Assembly (NCBI GenBank): GCA_002840715.1
Contig: PHBW01000007.1
Location: 107,720-171,719, forward strand
Direction of reading: 5' to 3'
Source of the DNA: Chloroflexi bacterium HGW-Chloroflexi-4
GTDB taxonomy: Bacteria > Chloroflexota > Anaerolineae > Anaerolineales > Anaerolineaceae
Length of the DNA stretch: 64,000 nt
Positions 1-9,814 of the stretch are shown one piece after another. The position numbers and the translations under genes are program-made. The first letter of the stretch is position 1; the number at the start of each line of letters is the position of its first letter. Under the pieces are notes generated by a model. It saw nothing but the letters and a program-made list of their open reading frames with translations. It did no database searches and was not told the origin of the DNA.

Positions 1-7
1 AACAAAA

Positions 8-490
8 ATGAACAAAAGAATTCTGCCCTTGAATTCTGATGATCTCGAACAAGTTAAAGAAATCATCATCAAGGAATGGGGCAGCGATTACGTGATCGTA
101 CACGGCGACATTATTCATCCGGCGGAATTGCCCGGGTTCAAGATCGTGGATGGAGATGAGCTGGTTGGATTGATCACCTGCATGATCAGGGGACAGGAGT
201 GTGAAGTGGTGACGCTGAACAGCTTTCGCGAAGGAGAAGGCATTGGCGAAACCCTGCTAAAAACAGTAGAAGATTATGCGCTTTCTCAAAAGTGCAAGAC
301 CTGCATGCTGGTGACCACAAATGACAATCTGAACGCGCTTGGATTTTATCAAAAACGTGGATTTTACATTTCAGCCGTCAAACCCGGCGCCGTGGATGAA
401 TCAAGAAAAGTGAAGTTTTCAATCCCGCTGGTTGCCGGAAACGGCATTCCGATCAGGGATGAAATCACATTAATTAAACAAATAGCTTGA
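8..490 (+). CDS. GNAT-family N-acetyltransferase
   Basis: A 160-residue protein with the layout of a single GNAT domain, which moves an acetyl group from acetyl-CoA to an amine. The segment around residues 72-85 (FREGEGIGETLL) matches the acetyl-CoA pyrophosphate loop (Q/RxxGxG/A), and 'NLNALGFYQKRGF' near residues 107-119 is the usual C-terminal beta-bulge motif of the fold. The ATG at position 8 is the first possible start and the window begins just upstream, so the promoter and any operon partner on the left cannot be seen. The substrate cannot be predicted. A 73-bp gap separates it from the next gene on the same strand. Confidence 0.8.
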   Translation: MNKRILPLNSDDLEQVKEIIIKEWGSDYVIVHGDIIHPAELPGFKIVDGDELVGLITCMIRGQECEVVTLNSFREGEGIGETLLKTVEDYALSQKCKTCMLVTTNDNLNALGFYQKRGFYISAVKPGAVDESRKVKFSIPLVAGNGIPIRDEITLIKQIA

Positions 491-563
491 ACCTTTTCGT
501 TCAACACAGTGTTTTTAAGATAAAATAAGGTAAATTTAGTCTGATTTATTTACAGGATATCCA

Positions 564-1736
564 TTGAAAAAACAAAGCTTGATTACTGGCTCATTTTTGA
601 TCATTTTAGCAGTTCAAACATTGGTCAATCCCCCTTCTATTGTTAAAGCTGATGAAACAATCTCCACCCCAAAAACGGGTGAGGGGCTGTGCATCCCGGG
701 CAACAGTGATCTTTTTGACTCTCAAGATTGCCTGATGGCTGGCCCCGCCAAGCATTTGGATGAACTGGCTGAACAGGGCATTGTGTTTCCTTCAACACCA
801 TTATATGTAGCCAATCCGCCTGCCAGTCTTGCAGATGTACCTTTCGCTTACGCCAGAGCGGTTACCGAAGAAGTGCCCATGTACGATTCGATAGAAGACA
901 TCATTGCTGAACATGTCAGCAAAAAAATGCCGTATGGGCGGATTAAATATGTTTCTCTGTATGACAAGGTTGAAACAGAAAAGGGACTTTATTACAAGAT
1001 CGCCAATGAGAAATGGGTCAGCAAAGAATACATTTCCAAGGTGGGGGTGCAGTTCTTTCAAGGATTTGAATTTAAAGAAAATCCAACCGTTTCATTTGGC
1101 TGGATTCTTGACCAAATCGAATCTCAAACTGGTCCATATTCCAATGCACCAACAACTGGAAAAAAATATTTCCGTTACGATATCGTTAATGTATATGATA
1201 CTGAGATGGAAGGCGACCTGGAATGGTTGATGATCGGACCGAACGAATGGATCAACCATCGCTTCATTGGCAGGGTAATTCCCAACACCGAAAAACCGGC
1301 CGGCGTTGAAACAGAGCGGTGGATCGAGGTCAATTTATACGAACAAGTAATGCTGGTTCACGAAGGGGATCGCATCGTTTACGCCACCCTCGTCACCACC
1401 GGGAGTGATCCCTTTTTTACTCAACCGGGCGTTTTTAAAATTTACAAGAAGATAGATCACGAGTATATGCGGGGCGCTTTTGAAGCAGACCGATCAGATT
1501 ACTACTATCTTGAAGACGTGCCCTATATTATGTATTTCGACCAGGCACGTGCGCTTCACGGTGCTTACTGGCATACAAATTTTGGGTACAAATCTTCTCA
1601 TGGGTGTGTAAACCTCTCGATTGCCGACTCGCATTGGCTTTACGATTGGACGAATATGGATGAAACCGTTTATGTTTGGGATCCTTCAGGCCAAACTCCA
1701 ACCGACCCCGAGTATTATGGTGCGGGCGGCGCATAG
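564..1736 (+). CDS. Secreted L,D-transpeptidase (YkuD domain)
   Basis: A 390-residue exported protein. The first ~29 residues form a signal peptide (KK followed by a hydrophobic stretch and VKA). The C-terminal third is a YkuD domain: 'WIEVNLYEQ' opens it, and 'SSHGCVNLS' near residues 344-352 carries the catalytic Cys (about residue 348), preceded by the conserved 'HGAYWH'. Such enzymes form 3-3 cross-links in peptidoglycan or attach proteins to it. The middle segment (about residues 85-250) contains two repeated stretches that resemble SH3-like cell-wall binding units. The start is a TTG preceded by AGGA at 554-557; no ATG fits the signal peptide. The final ~20 residues form a short polar tail rich in Pro, Thr and Gly. 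Confidence 0.85.
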   Translation: MKKQSLITGSFLIILAVQTLVNPPSIVKADETISTPKTGEGLCIPGNSDLFDSQDCLMAGPAKHLDELAEQGIVFPSTPLYVANPPASLADVPFAYARAVTEEVPMYDSIEDIIAEHVSKKMPYGRIKYVSLYDKVETEKGLYYKIANEKWVSKEYISKVGVQFFQGFEFKENPTVSFGWILDQIESQTGPYSNAPTTGKKYFRYDIVNVYDTEMEGDLEWLMIGPNEWINHRFIGRVIPNTEKPAGVETERWIEVNLYEQVMLVHEGDRIVYATLVTTGSDPFFTQPGVFKIYKKIDHEYMRGAFEADRSDYYYLEDVPYIMYFDQARALHGAYWHTNFGYKSSHGCVNLSIADSHWLYDWTNMDETVYVWDPSGQTPTDPEYYGAGGA

Positions 1737-1834
1737 TTTTTTTTACTACTTCCTTATGTTCTTTTTAGTAATAAAGTTATAGAATAAAACAATAATTATC
1801 GTCTTATAAGCCAACCCAAGTTGAAAGGATGCTC

Positions 1835-2629
1835 ATGAAAAAATCTTTGCTTCTTCCGATTGCCTTTATCACCGTTTTTATGTTTATTGTTAGCGCTGCA
1901 TGCAGCCTGCCTTTTGGTGGAGGCAAATCTGCCACTGAAGAACCTCAAATCATAGTTGTTACAGCAACCCCACAAAAAGAGAGTAATGTGGTTACAGCCG
2001 AACCTGTTGTTGAAGTGACCCAAGCTGTAACTGAAGACACCTCTTCTTACGATGAAGCACAAGCTTTTTATGTTGAAGAATTTGATGGCGATTTGGGCAA
2101 TTTCACCTATGACGTTTTAAACTTTGGAAGCGGCTCCACGGATGATGCCACGATTGAAGCTGATGAAGGTGCGCTTAAATTTGTAAATAATGCTGACGAT
2201 CTATATACCTATGTCTATTATGAACCGTATACCTATACTGACGTACGTATTGATATTGAAGCTGAAAACCTTGCCACCAGCGACAATTCCATTACACTTT
2301 TCTGCCGTTACGACGAAGAATTAGGCTGGTACGAATACAATATTGACAATGACGGCGAGTGGACACTTTACTATTACGACAACGTTGTTGCTCAACAATA
2401 CGTTCAACTTTATGACGGTGGATCAACCTCAATCAATATGGGTAGAGACACCAACACTTACACCATGATTTGCCAGGGGCAAGAATTATCCCTCTATATC
2501 AACGATGTGTTTACACATTCTTTTGAACATAAAGACCTCAAGGATGGTCAAATCGGTTTTGGCGTTTCATCTTATGACAGCTATCCCGTTAAGGTGAATA
2601 TAAACTGGTTTGAGATCAGCGAACCCTAA
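1835..2629 (+). CDS. Lipoprotein with LamG/DUF1080-like beta-sandwich
   Basis: A 264-residue predicted lipoprotein. The N-terminus has Lys-Lys, a hydrophobic core and a lipobox ending 'VSAAC', followed by a Gly-rich and then Thr/Val/Pro-rich linker. The remaining ~190 residues are rich in Asp, Tyr and aromatic beta-strands ('EEFDGDLGNFTY', 'FCRYDEELGWYEYNI', 'YINDVFTHSFEHKDLKDGQIGFG'), typical of concanavalin-like jelly-roll domains that bind glycans on the outer face. No catalytic residues are recognised. Two in-frame ATGs exist at 1829 and 1835; the AAAGG Shine-Dalgarno at 1824-1828 touches the first, so the second is preferred. A clear terminator follows. Confidence 0.7.
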   Translation: MKKSLLLPIAFITVFMFIVSAACSLPFGGGKSATEEPQIIVVTATPQKESNVVTAEPVVEVTQAVTEDTSSYDEAQAFYVEEFDGDLGNFTYDVLNFGSGSTDDATIEADEGALKFVNNADDLYTYVYYEPYTYTDVRIDIEAENLATSDNSITLFCRYDEELGWYEYNIDNDGEWTLYYYDNVVAQQYVQLYDGGSTSINMGRDTNTYTMICQGQELSLYINDVFTHSFEHKDLKDGQIGFGVSSYDSYPVKVNINWFEISEP

Positions 2630-2647
2630 ACCTATAACAATAAAATA

Positions 2648-2677
2648 AGAGCTTCCAAATTGGAAGCTCTTTTTTTT
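2648..2677. terminator. Bidirectional intrinsic terminator
   Basis: Perfect 10-bp stem (2648-2657 with 2661-2670, AGAGCTTCCA), loop of 3, followed by eight T. It lies between the convergent lipoprotein and rhomboid genes; the minus strand also has an A/T-rich run after the stem. Confidence 0.9.
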
Positions 2678-3452
2678 ATCCAGCGATGAATTTGCCGATC
2701 ACAGCGGCCGTGAACAGCCCAGCCGAGAGTAAAACCGCCCAGCGCAGTTCTTCTCGGCCAACCATATCGATCAATTCAATACCATTTTCGTTGTTAGCTT
2801 TCACCATAAATTTAGGGCCAGCCACCCAGGCGAATACTGCACCGCCTACCAAGCCACCAATATGACCCCAGTAGTCAATGCCTGAGTTGGCACTAAACCC
2901 TAAGGAGAGGTTGATGGCGAGTACCAATCCCAGGTTGATGAGCATGGATTGTGATCTGCCACCAAACAATTTGCGATTTTTGAAAATCAGAACTCCCTGG
3001 GCTGCGGCCAAACCAAATATGGCTGTGGAAGCCCCGAGCGAGGGATTGGGTGAAAGCAAGAATGAAAGCACGTTACCTGTATACCCGGCGACGAGATACA
3101 AGGCAAGGTAACGCCAATGACCATAAAACTGTTCGAGCCCTCTGCCTATGACATACAGGGCATACATATTAAACGCCAAATGAAGAATCCCTCCATGAAG
3201 CAGAACAGGAGTGATCAAACGCCAGATCTGTCCGCGCAAGATCAGTTCATTGATCTTGCCGCCCAAGACAAATGGTAAATCCACATTATTTAGCAGTGTT
3301 TGAGAGAGGTATTGCAACCCGAACATTAAGATGGTTAAACCCAAAATGACGTAAGTAACGATGGGTTGTTTGGCTTTGGTACGTAAAAAGACGGGAACAC
3401 GCCCCTCAACCGGTTGAACCGGAGGCGGAGTCTCGGAAGTTGGAACGGTCAT
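2676..3452 (-). CDS. Rhomboid-family intramembrane serine protease
   Basis: A 258-residue polytopic membrane protein of the rhomboid family, which cleaves transmembrane substrates inside the bilayer. The catalytic dyad is visible: Ser in 'GASTAIFG' (about residue 142, GxSxxF signature) and His in 'DYWGHIGG' (about residue 197). The 'HLAFNMYALY' segment supplies the conserved His/Asn of the oxyanion region (about residues 91 and 95). A Pro-rich cytoplasmic N-terminus of ~25 residues precedes the first membrane segment, and an extra hydrophobic helix sits at the C-terminus. Only one base separates its start from the stop codon of the guanylate kinase gene upstream, so the two are probably co-transcribed. 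The substrate is unknown. Confidence 0.9.
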   Translation of the reverse strand: MTVPTSETPPPVQPVEGRVPVFLRTKAKQPIVTYVILGLTILMFGLQYLSQTLLNNVDLPFVLGGKINELILRGQIWRLITPVLLHGGILHLAFNMYALYVIGRGLEQFYGHWRYLALYLVAGYTGNVLSFLLSPNPSLGASTAIFGLAAAQGVLIFKNRKLFGGRSQSMLINLGLVLAINLSLGFSANSGIDYWGHIGGLVGGAVFAWVAGPKFMVKANNENGIELIDMVGREELRWAVLLSAGLFTAAVIGKFIAG

Positions 3453-3453
3453 A

Positions 3454-4077
3454 TTAAATCAACTTTCTGTGATGGACTTTATGGTGCTCAACCTTAATGA
3501 TGGAAAGAATATCATCCACAGCTTCACCAAGACAATTTTCAGCATTGACCACGACATAGTCAAACAGGCCAATCTTTTTAACTTCTTCTTTGGCAGTTTC
3601 AATGCGGACTTTAAGATTTTCTGGTGATTCTGTGTTGCGAGTTTTCAACCTGCCGTACCATTCATCAATGGTATTAGGTATGAGAAAGATCAGGATGGCC
3701 TCGGGATAGAGTCTGCGATATGTCTCTGCACCTTGAACGTCGACACGGAGCACAACGTCTTTGCCGCTTCTCAGGGCATCTTCGACTTGTGAACGTAATC
3801 CGCCTTTGTAATCTTCATAGACCATGGCGTATTCAATGAATTCGCCATTTTCAATCCGTCTGGTAAAATCTTCGCGGGTGAAAAAGAAATAATCCTTGCC
3901 ATCCACTTCATTGGGGCGCGGCAAACGGCTGGTTGCGGTGACTACAAAATGCAAGCCCTGGCTTTTAGTTCTAAGTCCTTGCAACACCGCATCTTTGCCA
4001 ATACCGGATGTACCCGAAATGACAATCAGCAGCGGCTGTGGACGGTACAGATCAAAATTTAACTCATCCAATTCCAT
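3454..4077 (-). CDS. gmk: Guanylate kinase
   Basis: Phosphorylates GMP to GDP using ATP, in the cytoplasm, for purine nucleotide supply. The P-loop 'GTSGIGKD' lies ~22 residues from the chosen start, followed by the GMP-binding 'TSRLPRPNEVDGKDYFF' and 'FIEYAMVYEDYKGG'. Three in-frame ATGs are possible (4113, 4092, 4077). On the minus strand a TATAAT hexamer at 4121-4116 predicts transcription starting near 4109, inside the longest reading, and an AGGA sits just upstream of 4077; the 207-residue form is therefore chosen and fits the family length. It is divergent from fmdB and overlaps the rhomboid gene closely. The lid and GMP-binding Arg residues appear intact. Confidence 0.88.
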   Translation of the reverse strand: MELDELNFDLYRPQPLLIVISGTSGIGKDAVLQGLRTKSQGLHFVVTATSRLPRPNEVDGKDYFFFTREDFTRRIENGEFIEYAMVYEDYKGGLRSQVEDALRSGKDVVLRVDVQGAETYRRLYPEAILIFLIPNTIDEWYGRLKTRNTESPENLKVRIETAKEEVKKIGLFDYVVVNAENCLGEAVDDILSIIKVEHHKVHHRKLI

Positions 4078-4154
4078 CAAGGTCCTTTTCATTGCGCAGA
4101 TACTTGTTTTCAAAGATTATAATGGATATTGTCTAGTTTCTGATTGAGGGTTTT

Positions 4155-4553
4155 ATGCCAACCTACGAATTTCGATGTGCCGATTGCCGCAAGAGATATG
4201 AAGTCTTCCTGAGCTTTGCAGATTACGACGGTTACAAACCGTTATGTCCGCATTGCGCGTCAACAAATGTAGCCCGCTACATCCGCAAGGTACGTTTCTC
4301 GCTTGGGGATCGTTCACGATTGGCATCACTAGCCGACCCGGAAAATCTGAATGCGCTGGAATCTGATCCGCAGGCGCTGGGCAAGATGATGCGCGAGATG
4401 AAAACCCAACTGGGCGCCAACGACCTGCCAGGTGAGTTTGATGAAGTGGTCAACCGCCTTGAGCGGGGTCAATCCCCCGATGAGATCGAACACGATTTGC
4501 CTGAACTTTCAGATGATTCCGGTGGCGACACGATGGATGTGGATCTGGGATGA
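4155..4553 (+). CDS. FmdB-type zinc-ribbon protein
   Basis: A 132-residue protein beginning 'MPTYEFRCADC', the FmdB/CxxC regulatory signature, with a second 'CPHC' about 22 residues later; the four cysteines should form a zinc ribbon. The rest is acidic and helical, with a likely disordered tail ending in DSGGD-rich sequence. FmdB was named as a putative regulator of amidase/formamidase genes, but for most members the role is unknown. A GAGGG Shine-Dalgarno precedes the ATG. It is divergently transcribed from gmk, with 77 bp between the start codons. Confidence 0.75.
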   Translation: MPTYEFRCADCRKRYEVFLSFADYDGYKPLCPHCASTNVARYIRKVRFSLGDRSRLASLADPENLNALESDPQALGKMMREMKTQLGANDLPGEFDEVVNRLERGQSPDEIEHDLPELSDDSGGDTMDVDLG

Positions 4554-4611
4554 TTTGGTTGCAGTATCGGGACGGTTTTTCCAGCAAGTGGACGCTTGGC
4601 CTGAACCACTC

Positions 4612-5856
4612 CTACTTCTTGATCGCGTATTGAAGGTCTTCAAAACTGTTCATCTTGCCGATAGTACGCAGAAAATCAGCCAGTGAAGCGCTTTGTTCAC
4701 GTAGTTTTCGAACCGCCGGACCGACCGGGTCTTCACCCGCCGCACCGCCGGGTGAATCTGCATATGCCCCATAAAAGGCAAAATAAGCCTGGTTAAGCTT
4801 TCGAATTTCGAATCCATGAGACACAAAAAGGATACGGCGATCTTCCATATACTGCTCAGCTTCCGTGATTTTACCCGCTGCAAGAAGTTCATCCACTTTA
4901 ACGCGGGTGGTGTGCATTTCAGCCCTAAAATCAAAGATCTCATCTGGCAAATTTAGCGACGCTAATTTTTGACCGTCATCAAGCATGGATACATATTCTG
5001 GATAGTAGTGCGCCAAAACTCTGGCACTGATCTCGCCGCCAGCCAAGGCGGCAGCGGTTTCGTTCATGGTGCGCAGTTCTGGCGAAGTGTCGTAATTTAA
5101 ACCCAACGGCCTGAGGGTGAGATAGTTATGCGTCCATTCATGTGCGATGGTGTCGATGATCCACGGCAGGTTTGATGAACGCATGACCATGGTGGGATAG
5201 ATGCCGATACCGCCTACATTCACGACAAGCACAGATTCACCGGTGGCTTGTTCAACCTGATCTTCCAATGCCTCGATCTGTTCCAGGGTCAGGTCTGCCA
5301 ATAAGGAGACATTAACATCCTGCTGAATTCTGTCTCTGGGGGAGGCGATCAATGCCTTTGGTAGCGGGGTTGTATGAAACATTAGCGGCGGAACAGCTCC
5401 TCCAAGCCTGGCGATGCCATCCTCAACCAGAATTTGGGTTACCTGCCCCTGCAAAACCGATTCGGCCAGAGGTGTTAATGAAACAATCCTGGTTTGAAGC
5501 ACCGCTTGTTGTTCCAGTTCAACCCGGGCAGCAACATCAGGATCTTTGATGGTGGGATCCGCGTATATTTGCTGGATTCTGGCTTGCAACACTTCAAGTT
5601 GATAAGTCAGATCAAGGTAATGCATGACCAGTTGATGTTGTTGAATATCGTTTAGCTGCTGCCAAGCATTCATCCCTGATTGACCGATTTTGGTAATGAA
5701 AGCATTAATATCCCAGGAAAAGTAATCAAACTCAACCGGGCGGGTGTACAACCTTGCTTTTTTGGTTGGAGTAGAAAATGAAGGGGTTGAAAGTGTAAGC
5801 AACACTGCAAAAAAGCAGAAAAGTATTAAAAACCGACTGATAGATCTAAATTTCAT
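4612..5856 (-). CDS. Exported or membrane-anchored zinc metallopeptidase-like protein
   Basis: A 414-residue protein with an N-terminal hydrophobic segment (residues 8-28) that acts as signal peptide or anchor. Residues 239-243 read 'HEWTH', an HExxH zinc motif, and 'NETAA' about 23 residues further supplies a candidate third ligand Glu, the gluzincin arrangement. The segment between is helical with coiled-coil character (about residues 60-130). It does not match a family I can name, so peptidase activity is inference. No Shine-Dalgarno is visible; instead a TATAAT at 5869-5864 (minus strand) lies only seven bases before the ATG, so the message may be leaderless. The gene converges on fmdB. 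Confidence 0.7.
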   Translation of the reverse strand: MKFRSISRFLILFCFFAVLLTLSTPSFSTPTKKARLYTRPVEFDYFSWDINAFITKIGQSGMNAWQQLNDIQQHQLVMHYLDLTYQLEVLQARIQQIYADPTIKDPDVAARVELEQQAVLQTRIVSLTPLAESVLQGQVTQILVEDGIARLGGAVPPLMFHTTPLPKALIASPRDRIQQDVNVSLLADLTLEQIEALEDQVEQATGESVLVVNVGGIGIYPTMVMRSSNLPWIIDTIAHEWTHNYLTLRPLGLNYDTSPELRTMNETAAALAGGEISARVLAHYYPEYVSMLDDGQKLASLNLPDEIFDFRAEMHTTRVKVDELLAAGKITEAEQYMEDRRILFVSHGFEIRKLNQAYFAFYGAYADSPGGAAGEDPVGPAVRKLREQSASLADFLRTIGKMNSFEDLQYAIKK

Positions 5857-6240
5857 GTTTGAGATTATACCGTGTTCACGACGGGTTAACTCTTCAAGGC
5901 AACTTTGTGATTTTAATCGCGTATATTAGTGTTGTATAAGATTTGCTGAAAAACCTCTAGACTTTAATAATACGAAGTAGTATAGTTCCATCTCGAACTA
6001 AATATTTTGGAGTAATTCGTTTACTTTTTACACTTTTTTCACATTTGATACGTCGATATACAAGTAATACTTAAATAATATAGGAAAGAAAAATGATTGA
6101 GAAACATTAAATTATTATGCACAATACTTCTTTGATTTTTTGGAAAGTATTACATGCCAACGCTAATCAGAGTATTGATAAGAAACTAACCAAAAAGATC
6201 AAAACAGAAAAAATCTGAATTATCAGACAGGAAAGGTACT
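5857..6240 (+). other. AT-rich intergenic region before the macAB-like operon
   Basis: 384 bp with no credible ORF. It separates two divergent genes and should hold the efflux operon promoter, but I see no confident -35/-10 pair on the plus strand. A short inverted repeat, TCTGA-ATTA-TCAGA at 6214-6227, sits just before the Shine-Dalgarno GGAAAGG (6230-6236) and could be an operator or mRNA hairpin. The minus-strand TATAAT for the metallopeptidase gene is at 5869-5864. Confidence 0.5.
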
Positions 6241-7659
6241 ATGAAAAAATCAACAAAATCAAAAATCATTACTTGGTCGGTCATTGGTGTTGTGCTCTTA
6301 GGTATTATCGCCGTTGTTGTGGTTAACAATATTAATGCCCGCAAAGCTGCTGAAGCGACTATGCAGACTCAGGTTCTTGAAAAAGGCGACTTGACCGCCA
6401 TCGTTGGCGCCACAGGCACTGTACGTGCCAATCAGTCAGCAACCTTAATCTGGCAAACCAATGGACGCATTGAGTCGATCAATGCCCTTATTGGTGATAA
6501 AGTTCAATCCGATGAAGAATTGGCATCACTTGCTCAATCCTCCTTGTCACAATCCATTATCCTTGCTCAATCTGACCTGGTCACCGCCCAACGCAATCTT
6601 GATAATCTGCTTAATTCAGATACTGCACGCGCACAAGCCCAGTTAAACCTGGCAAAAGCACTAGAAGATTATGACAAAGTGCGTTGGAATGCTGTCTATG
6701 CCGATAAACCCCGCGAAACCAGTCAAAATGTTCTGGACTCTGCCAAGGCAGCAGTCGTTATTGCTCAGGATCGAGTTGATAAAGCTCAAAAAGAATATGA
6801 CAAATATTCAGAATCACCGGACAGTGATTTATTCAAAGCCAATGCGTTGAATAACCTGGCATCTGCCAAGAAAGCTCTGGCAGAAGCACAACTTAGTCTT
6901 AATTACTACAACAATACGCCTGATTCTCAAGAAGTCTCCATTTCTGAAGGTGAAATCGCAGTTGCCAAAGCCAAATTGGACGATGCGCAGCGCGAATGGG
7001 ATCGTTTGAAAGACGGTGCAGACCCTGCTGACATTGAAGCAGCCAAAGCCCGCGTGGCAGCGATTGAAGCGACCCTCAATCTTGCCAAAATATCCTCTCC
7101 GTTTGCGGGGATCGTAACAGACGCTAGCGGCATGGTTGGCGACATCGTCAGTCCTAACTCTTTCGCTTTTCGCGTGGATGATCTTTCACAGATGTTTGTG
7201 GATGTGGAAATCCCGGAAGTGGATATCAACCGCGTAAAAGTTGGTCAAGAAGTCACCATGACCTTTGATGCGATCAATGCCGCAGAATATCAGGGCAAGG
7301 TTGCAGAAGTAGCCCGCATTGGTGCGGTTTCAGCCGGTGCCGTCAATTTTAAAGTGACCATTGAAGTGCTCAACCCTGATGACCAGGTCATGCCGGGTAT
7401 GACTGCAGCAGTCAATATTGTGGTGAGTGATCTTAAAGATGTTTTGACCATCCCCAACCGGGCTGTGCGCCTTGTTGAAGGACAACGTGTGGTTTACATA
7501 TTAAAAAATGGTGTGGCAACCAAAGTCGAAATCGAAATTGGTTCATCCTCTGATACTTTAAGTGAAGTCATTTCAGGCGACCTTAAAGCCGGTGATGTCT
7601 TGATCTTAAACCCATCAATCGACTTTACCAGCATGATGGGCGGCGGGCGTCCTTTCTAG
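6241..7659 (+). CDS. MacA/HlyD-type membrane-fusion (adaptor) protein of an ABC exporter
   Basis: A 472-residue periplasmic-adaptor-type protein anchored by one N-terminal membrane helix (residues 10-30). It shows the usual mirrored order: first half-lipoyl/barrel strand ('LEKGDLTAIVGATGTVRANQ'), a long coiled coil (roughly residues 90-270, Ala/Lys/Asp-rich heptads), the second lipoyl half ('ISSPFAGIVTDASG') and beta-barrel plus membrane-proximal domain. In Gram-positive or monoderm relatives such proteins couple MacB-like ABC transporters to export of peptides or drugs without an outer-membrane channel. The next gene starts 7 bp downstream, so the three genes form an operon. Substrate unknown. 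Confidence 0.9.
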   Translation: MKKSTKSKIITWSVIGVVLLGIIAVVVVNNINARKAAEATMQTQVLEKGDLTAIVGATGTVRANQSATLIWQTNGRIESINALIGDKVQSDEELASLAQSSLSQSIILAQSDLVTAQRNLDNLLNSDTARAQAQLNLAKALEDYDKVRWNAVYADKPRETSQNVLDSAKAAVVIAQDRVDKAQKEYDKYSESPDSDLFKANALNNLASAKKALAEAQLSLNYYNNTPDSQEVSISEGEIAVAKAKLDDAQREWDRLKDGADPADIEAAKARVAAIEATLNLAKISSPFAGIVTDASGMVGDIVSPNSFAFRVDDLSQMFVDVEIPEVDINRVKVGQEVTMTFDAINAAEYQGKVAEVARIGAVSAGAVNFKVTIEVLNPDDQVMPGMTAAVNIVVSDLKDVLTIPNRAVRLVEGQRVVYILKNGVATKVEIEIGSSSDTLSEVISGDLKAGDVLILNPSIDFTSMMGGGRPF

Positions 7660-7666
7660 GATCAAA

Positions 7667-8346
<680 letters not shown>

Positions 8347-8350
<4 letters not shown>

Positions 8351-9573
8351 ACCTCGGACAAGCAATTATCGAAGCACTTGAAAGCGTCAGCTCCAACAAA
8401 CTGAGATCTGCCCTGACCATTTTGGGAATCGTGATCGGTGTGGGTGCAGTCATTGCCATGCTGGCAGTGGGCAACGGAGCCCAGGAAACCATCACCGGTT
8501 CAATCAGCGGCATTGGCAGCAACCTGCTGTTTGTTTTCAGAGGCAATCAAACTGAAGAGCTCAGCCACGTTGAACCCTTAACTTTGCAAGACGCCAATGC
8601 ATTGCTGGATCAATTCCAGGCACCTTCAGTGGACAAGGTCGCGCCAATTCTAAGTGATAACTTACAGGTGTCCTACGGCGGTGAAAAAACAAATCCAACG
8701 GTCTACGGTGTTACTTCAAGTTATGAAGCAGTGCGCAATTACAGTATGTCAGAAGGTGAATTCATTACCGATGAACAAAACCTCGGTCGTGCATCTGTTG
8801 CGCTGATCGGCGTGGACGTTGCAGACAAATTATTTGGTCGACGCGACGGCTTGGTTGGCGAAACGATCCGCATCGAGGGGCAGCCCTTCCGTATCACGGG
8901 CGTTTTGGTTTCAAAAGGCGGCGGTTCATTTGGCTCTGAAGACAATGTGATCATGGTGCCATTTTCTACCGCGCAAGCCAGGTTGATGCGGCGCAACCGC
9001 GATTCAGTGGATACTATTTTTGTGAGTGTGCTCAAACCTGAATTAATGAAGCAAGCCAGTGACGAAATATCACAAATCTTGCGCGAAAGACACCGCACCA
9101 GCATTGGCGCGGATGATTTCACCGTGTTTTCGCAGGATGATTTCGTGGCGACTGCCAAAACGATTACCGGCGTGTTGACCATCTTTTTGGGCGGCATCGC
9201 AGGCATTTCACTGCTTGTTGGCGGTATCGGCATTATGAATATTATGCTGGTGTCCGTGACTGAACGCACCCGAGAGATTGGACTGCGTAAAGCGCTGGGC
9301 GCACGCAAAAAGGATATCCTGATCCAGTTTCTGACGGAATCTTCACTACTCAGCCTGCTAGGTGGCATCATCGGCATTGGGCTGGGCTGGCTGATCGCCT
9401 TTATCGTGGGCAAAATTGCCGTGGCCAGCGGCACCCCCTTTAACCCTGTGGTTGGCGTGGATGCCATTTTGCTGGCAACAATCTTCTCAACTGCAGTAGG
9501 TCTGTTCTTCGGCATTTACCCCGCCAACAGGGCAGCCAATCTTCAGCCAGTAGAAGCGTTAAGATACGAATAA
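8347..9573 (+). CDS. MacB/FtsX-type ABC transporter permease
   Basis: A 408-residue permease with the MacB layout: one N-terminal membrane helix after an amphipathic 'ALESVSSNKLRSALTILGIVIGVGAVIAM', a large extracytoplasmic MacB_PCD domain (about residues 45-275), then an FtsX domain with three helices. The coupling motif 'ERTREIGLRKALGARKKDIL' is intact. The ending 'PANRAANLQPVEALRYE' is the characteristic MacB/LolE C-terminus. It is the last gene of the three-gene export operon and is followed by a strong terminator. Confidence 0.95.
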
Positions 9574-9595
9574 TATAATTTTGGCTTCCTATGCT

Positions 9596-9628
9596 TCCCC
9601 AAGCGGAAGATCCGCTTGGGGAGTTTTT
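9596..9628 (+). terminator. Intrinsic terminator of the macAB-like operon
   Basis: 12-bp GC-rich stem (9596-9607 pairs with 9611-9622), 3-base loop, then a run of five T at 9624-9628. Confidence 0.9.
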
Positions 9629-9759
9629 ATTAGTAGACACAGTTTCGTGGAAAAAACTTCGACTTGAAATTGGTCTCTTTAAAATAACGTCATGATTACT
9701 CCAAAGGATATCAATTTAGGTTGGCATGACTTTGCTCTATGTGCATATAGAACCTTTAC

Positions 9760-9796
9760 TTGACAAATTAGATATATTTAGTTATAATTATTCTAA
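9760..9796 (+). promoter_or_regulatory. Consensus sigma-70-type promoter overlapped by a PerR box
   Basis: TTGACA (9760-9765), 17-bp spacer, TATAAT (9783-9788): a perfect consensus promoter. The same -10 lies inside TTATAATTATTCTAA (9782-9796), which matches the PerR box TTATAATnATTATAA at every defined position but one. Binding of PerR here would block the -10, giving autoregulation of perR and the downstream ferritin. Confidence 0.85.
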
Positions 9797-9814
9797 ATAA
9801 GGAATCATTACAAG

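Noticed and set aside
8739..9515. 258-codon antisense ORF in the MacB-type permease gene
   Set aside because: Low-complexity translation, no Shine-Dalgarno and no recognisable domain; it shadows a well-conserved permease.
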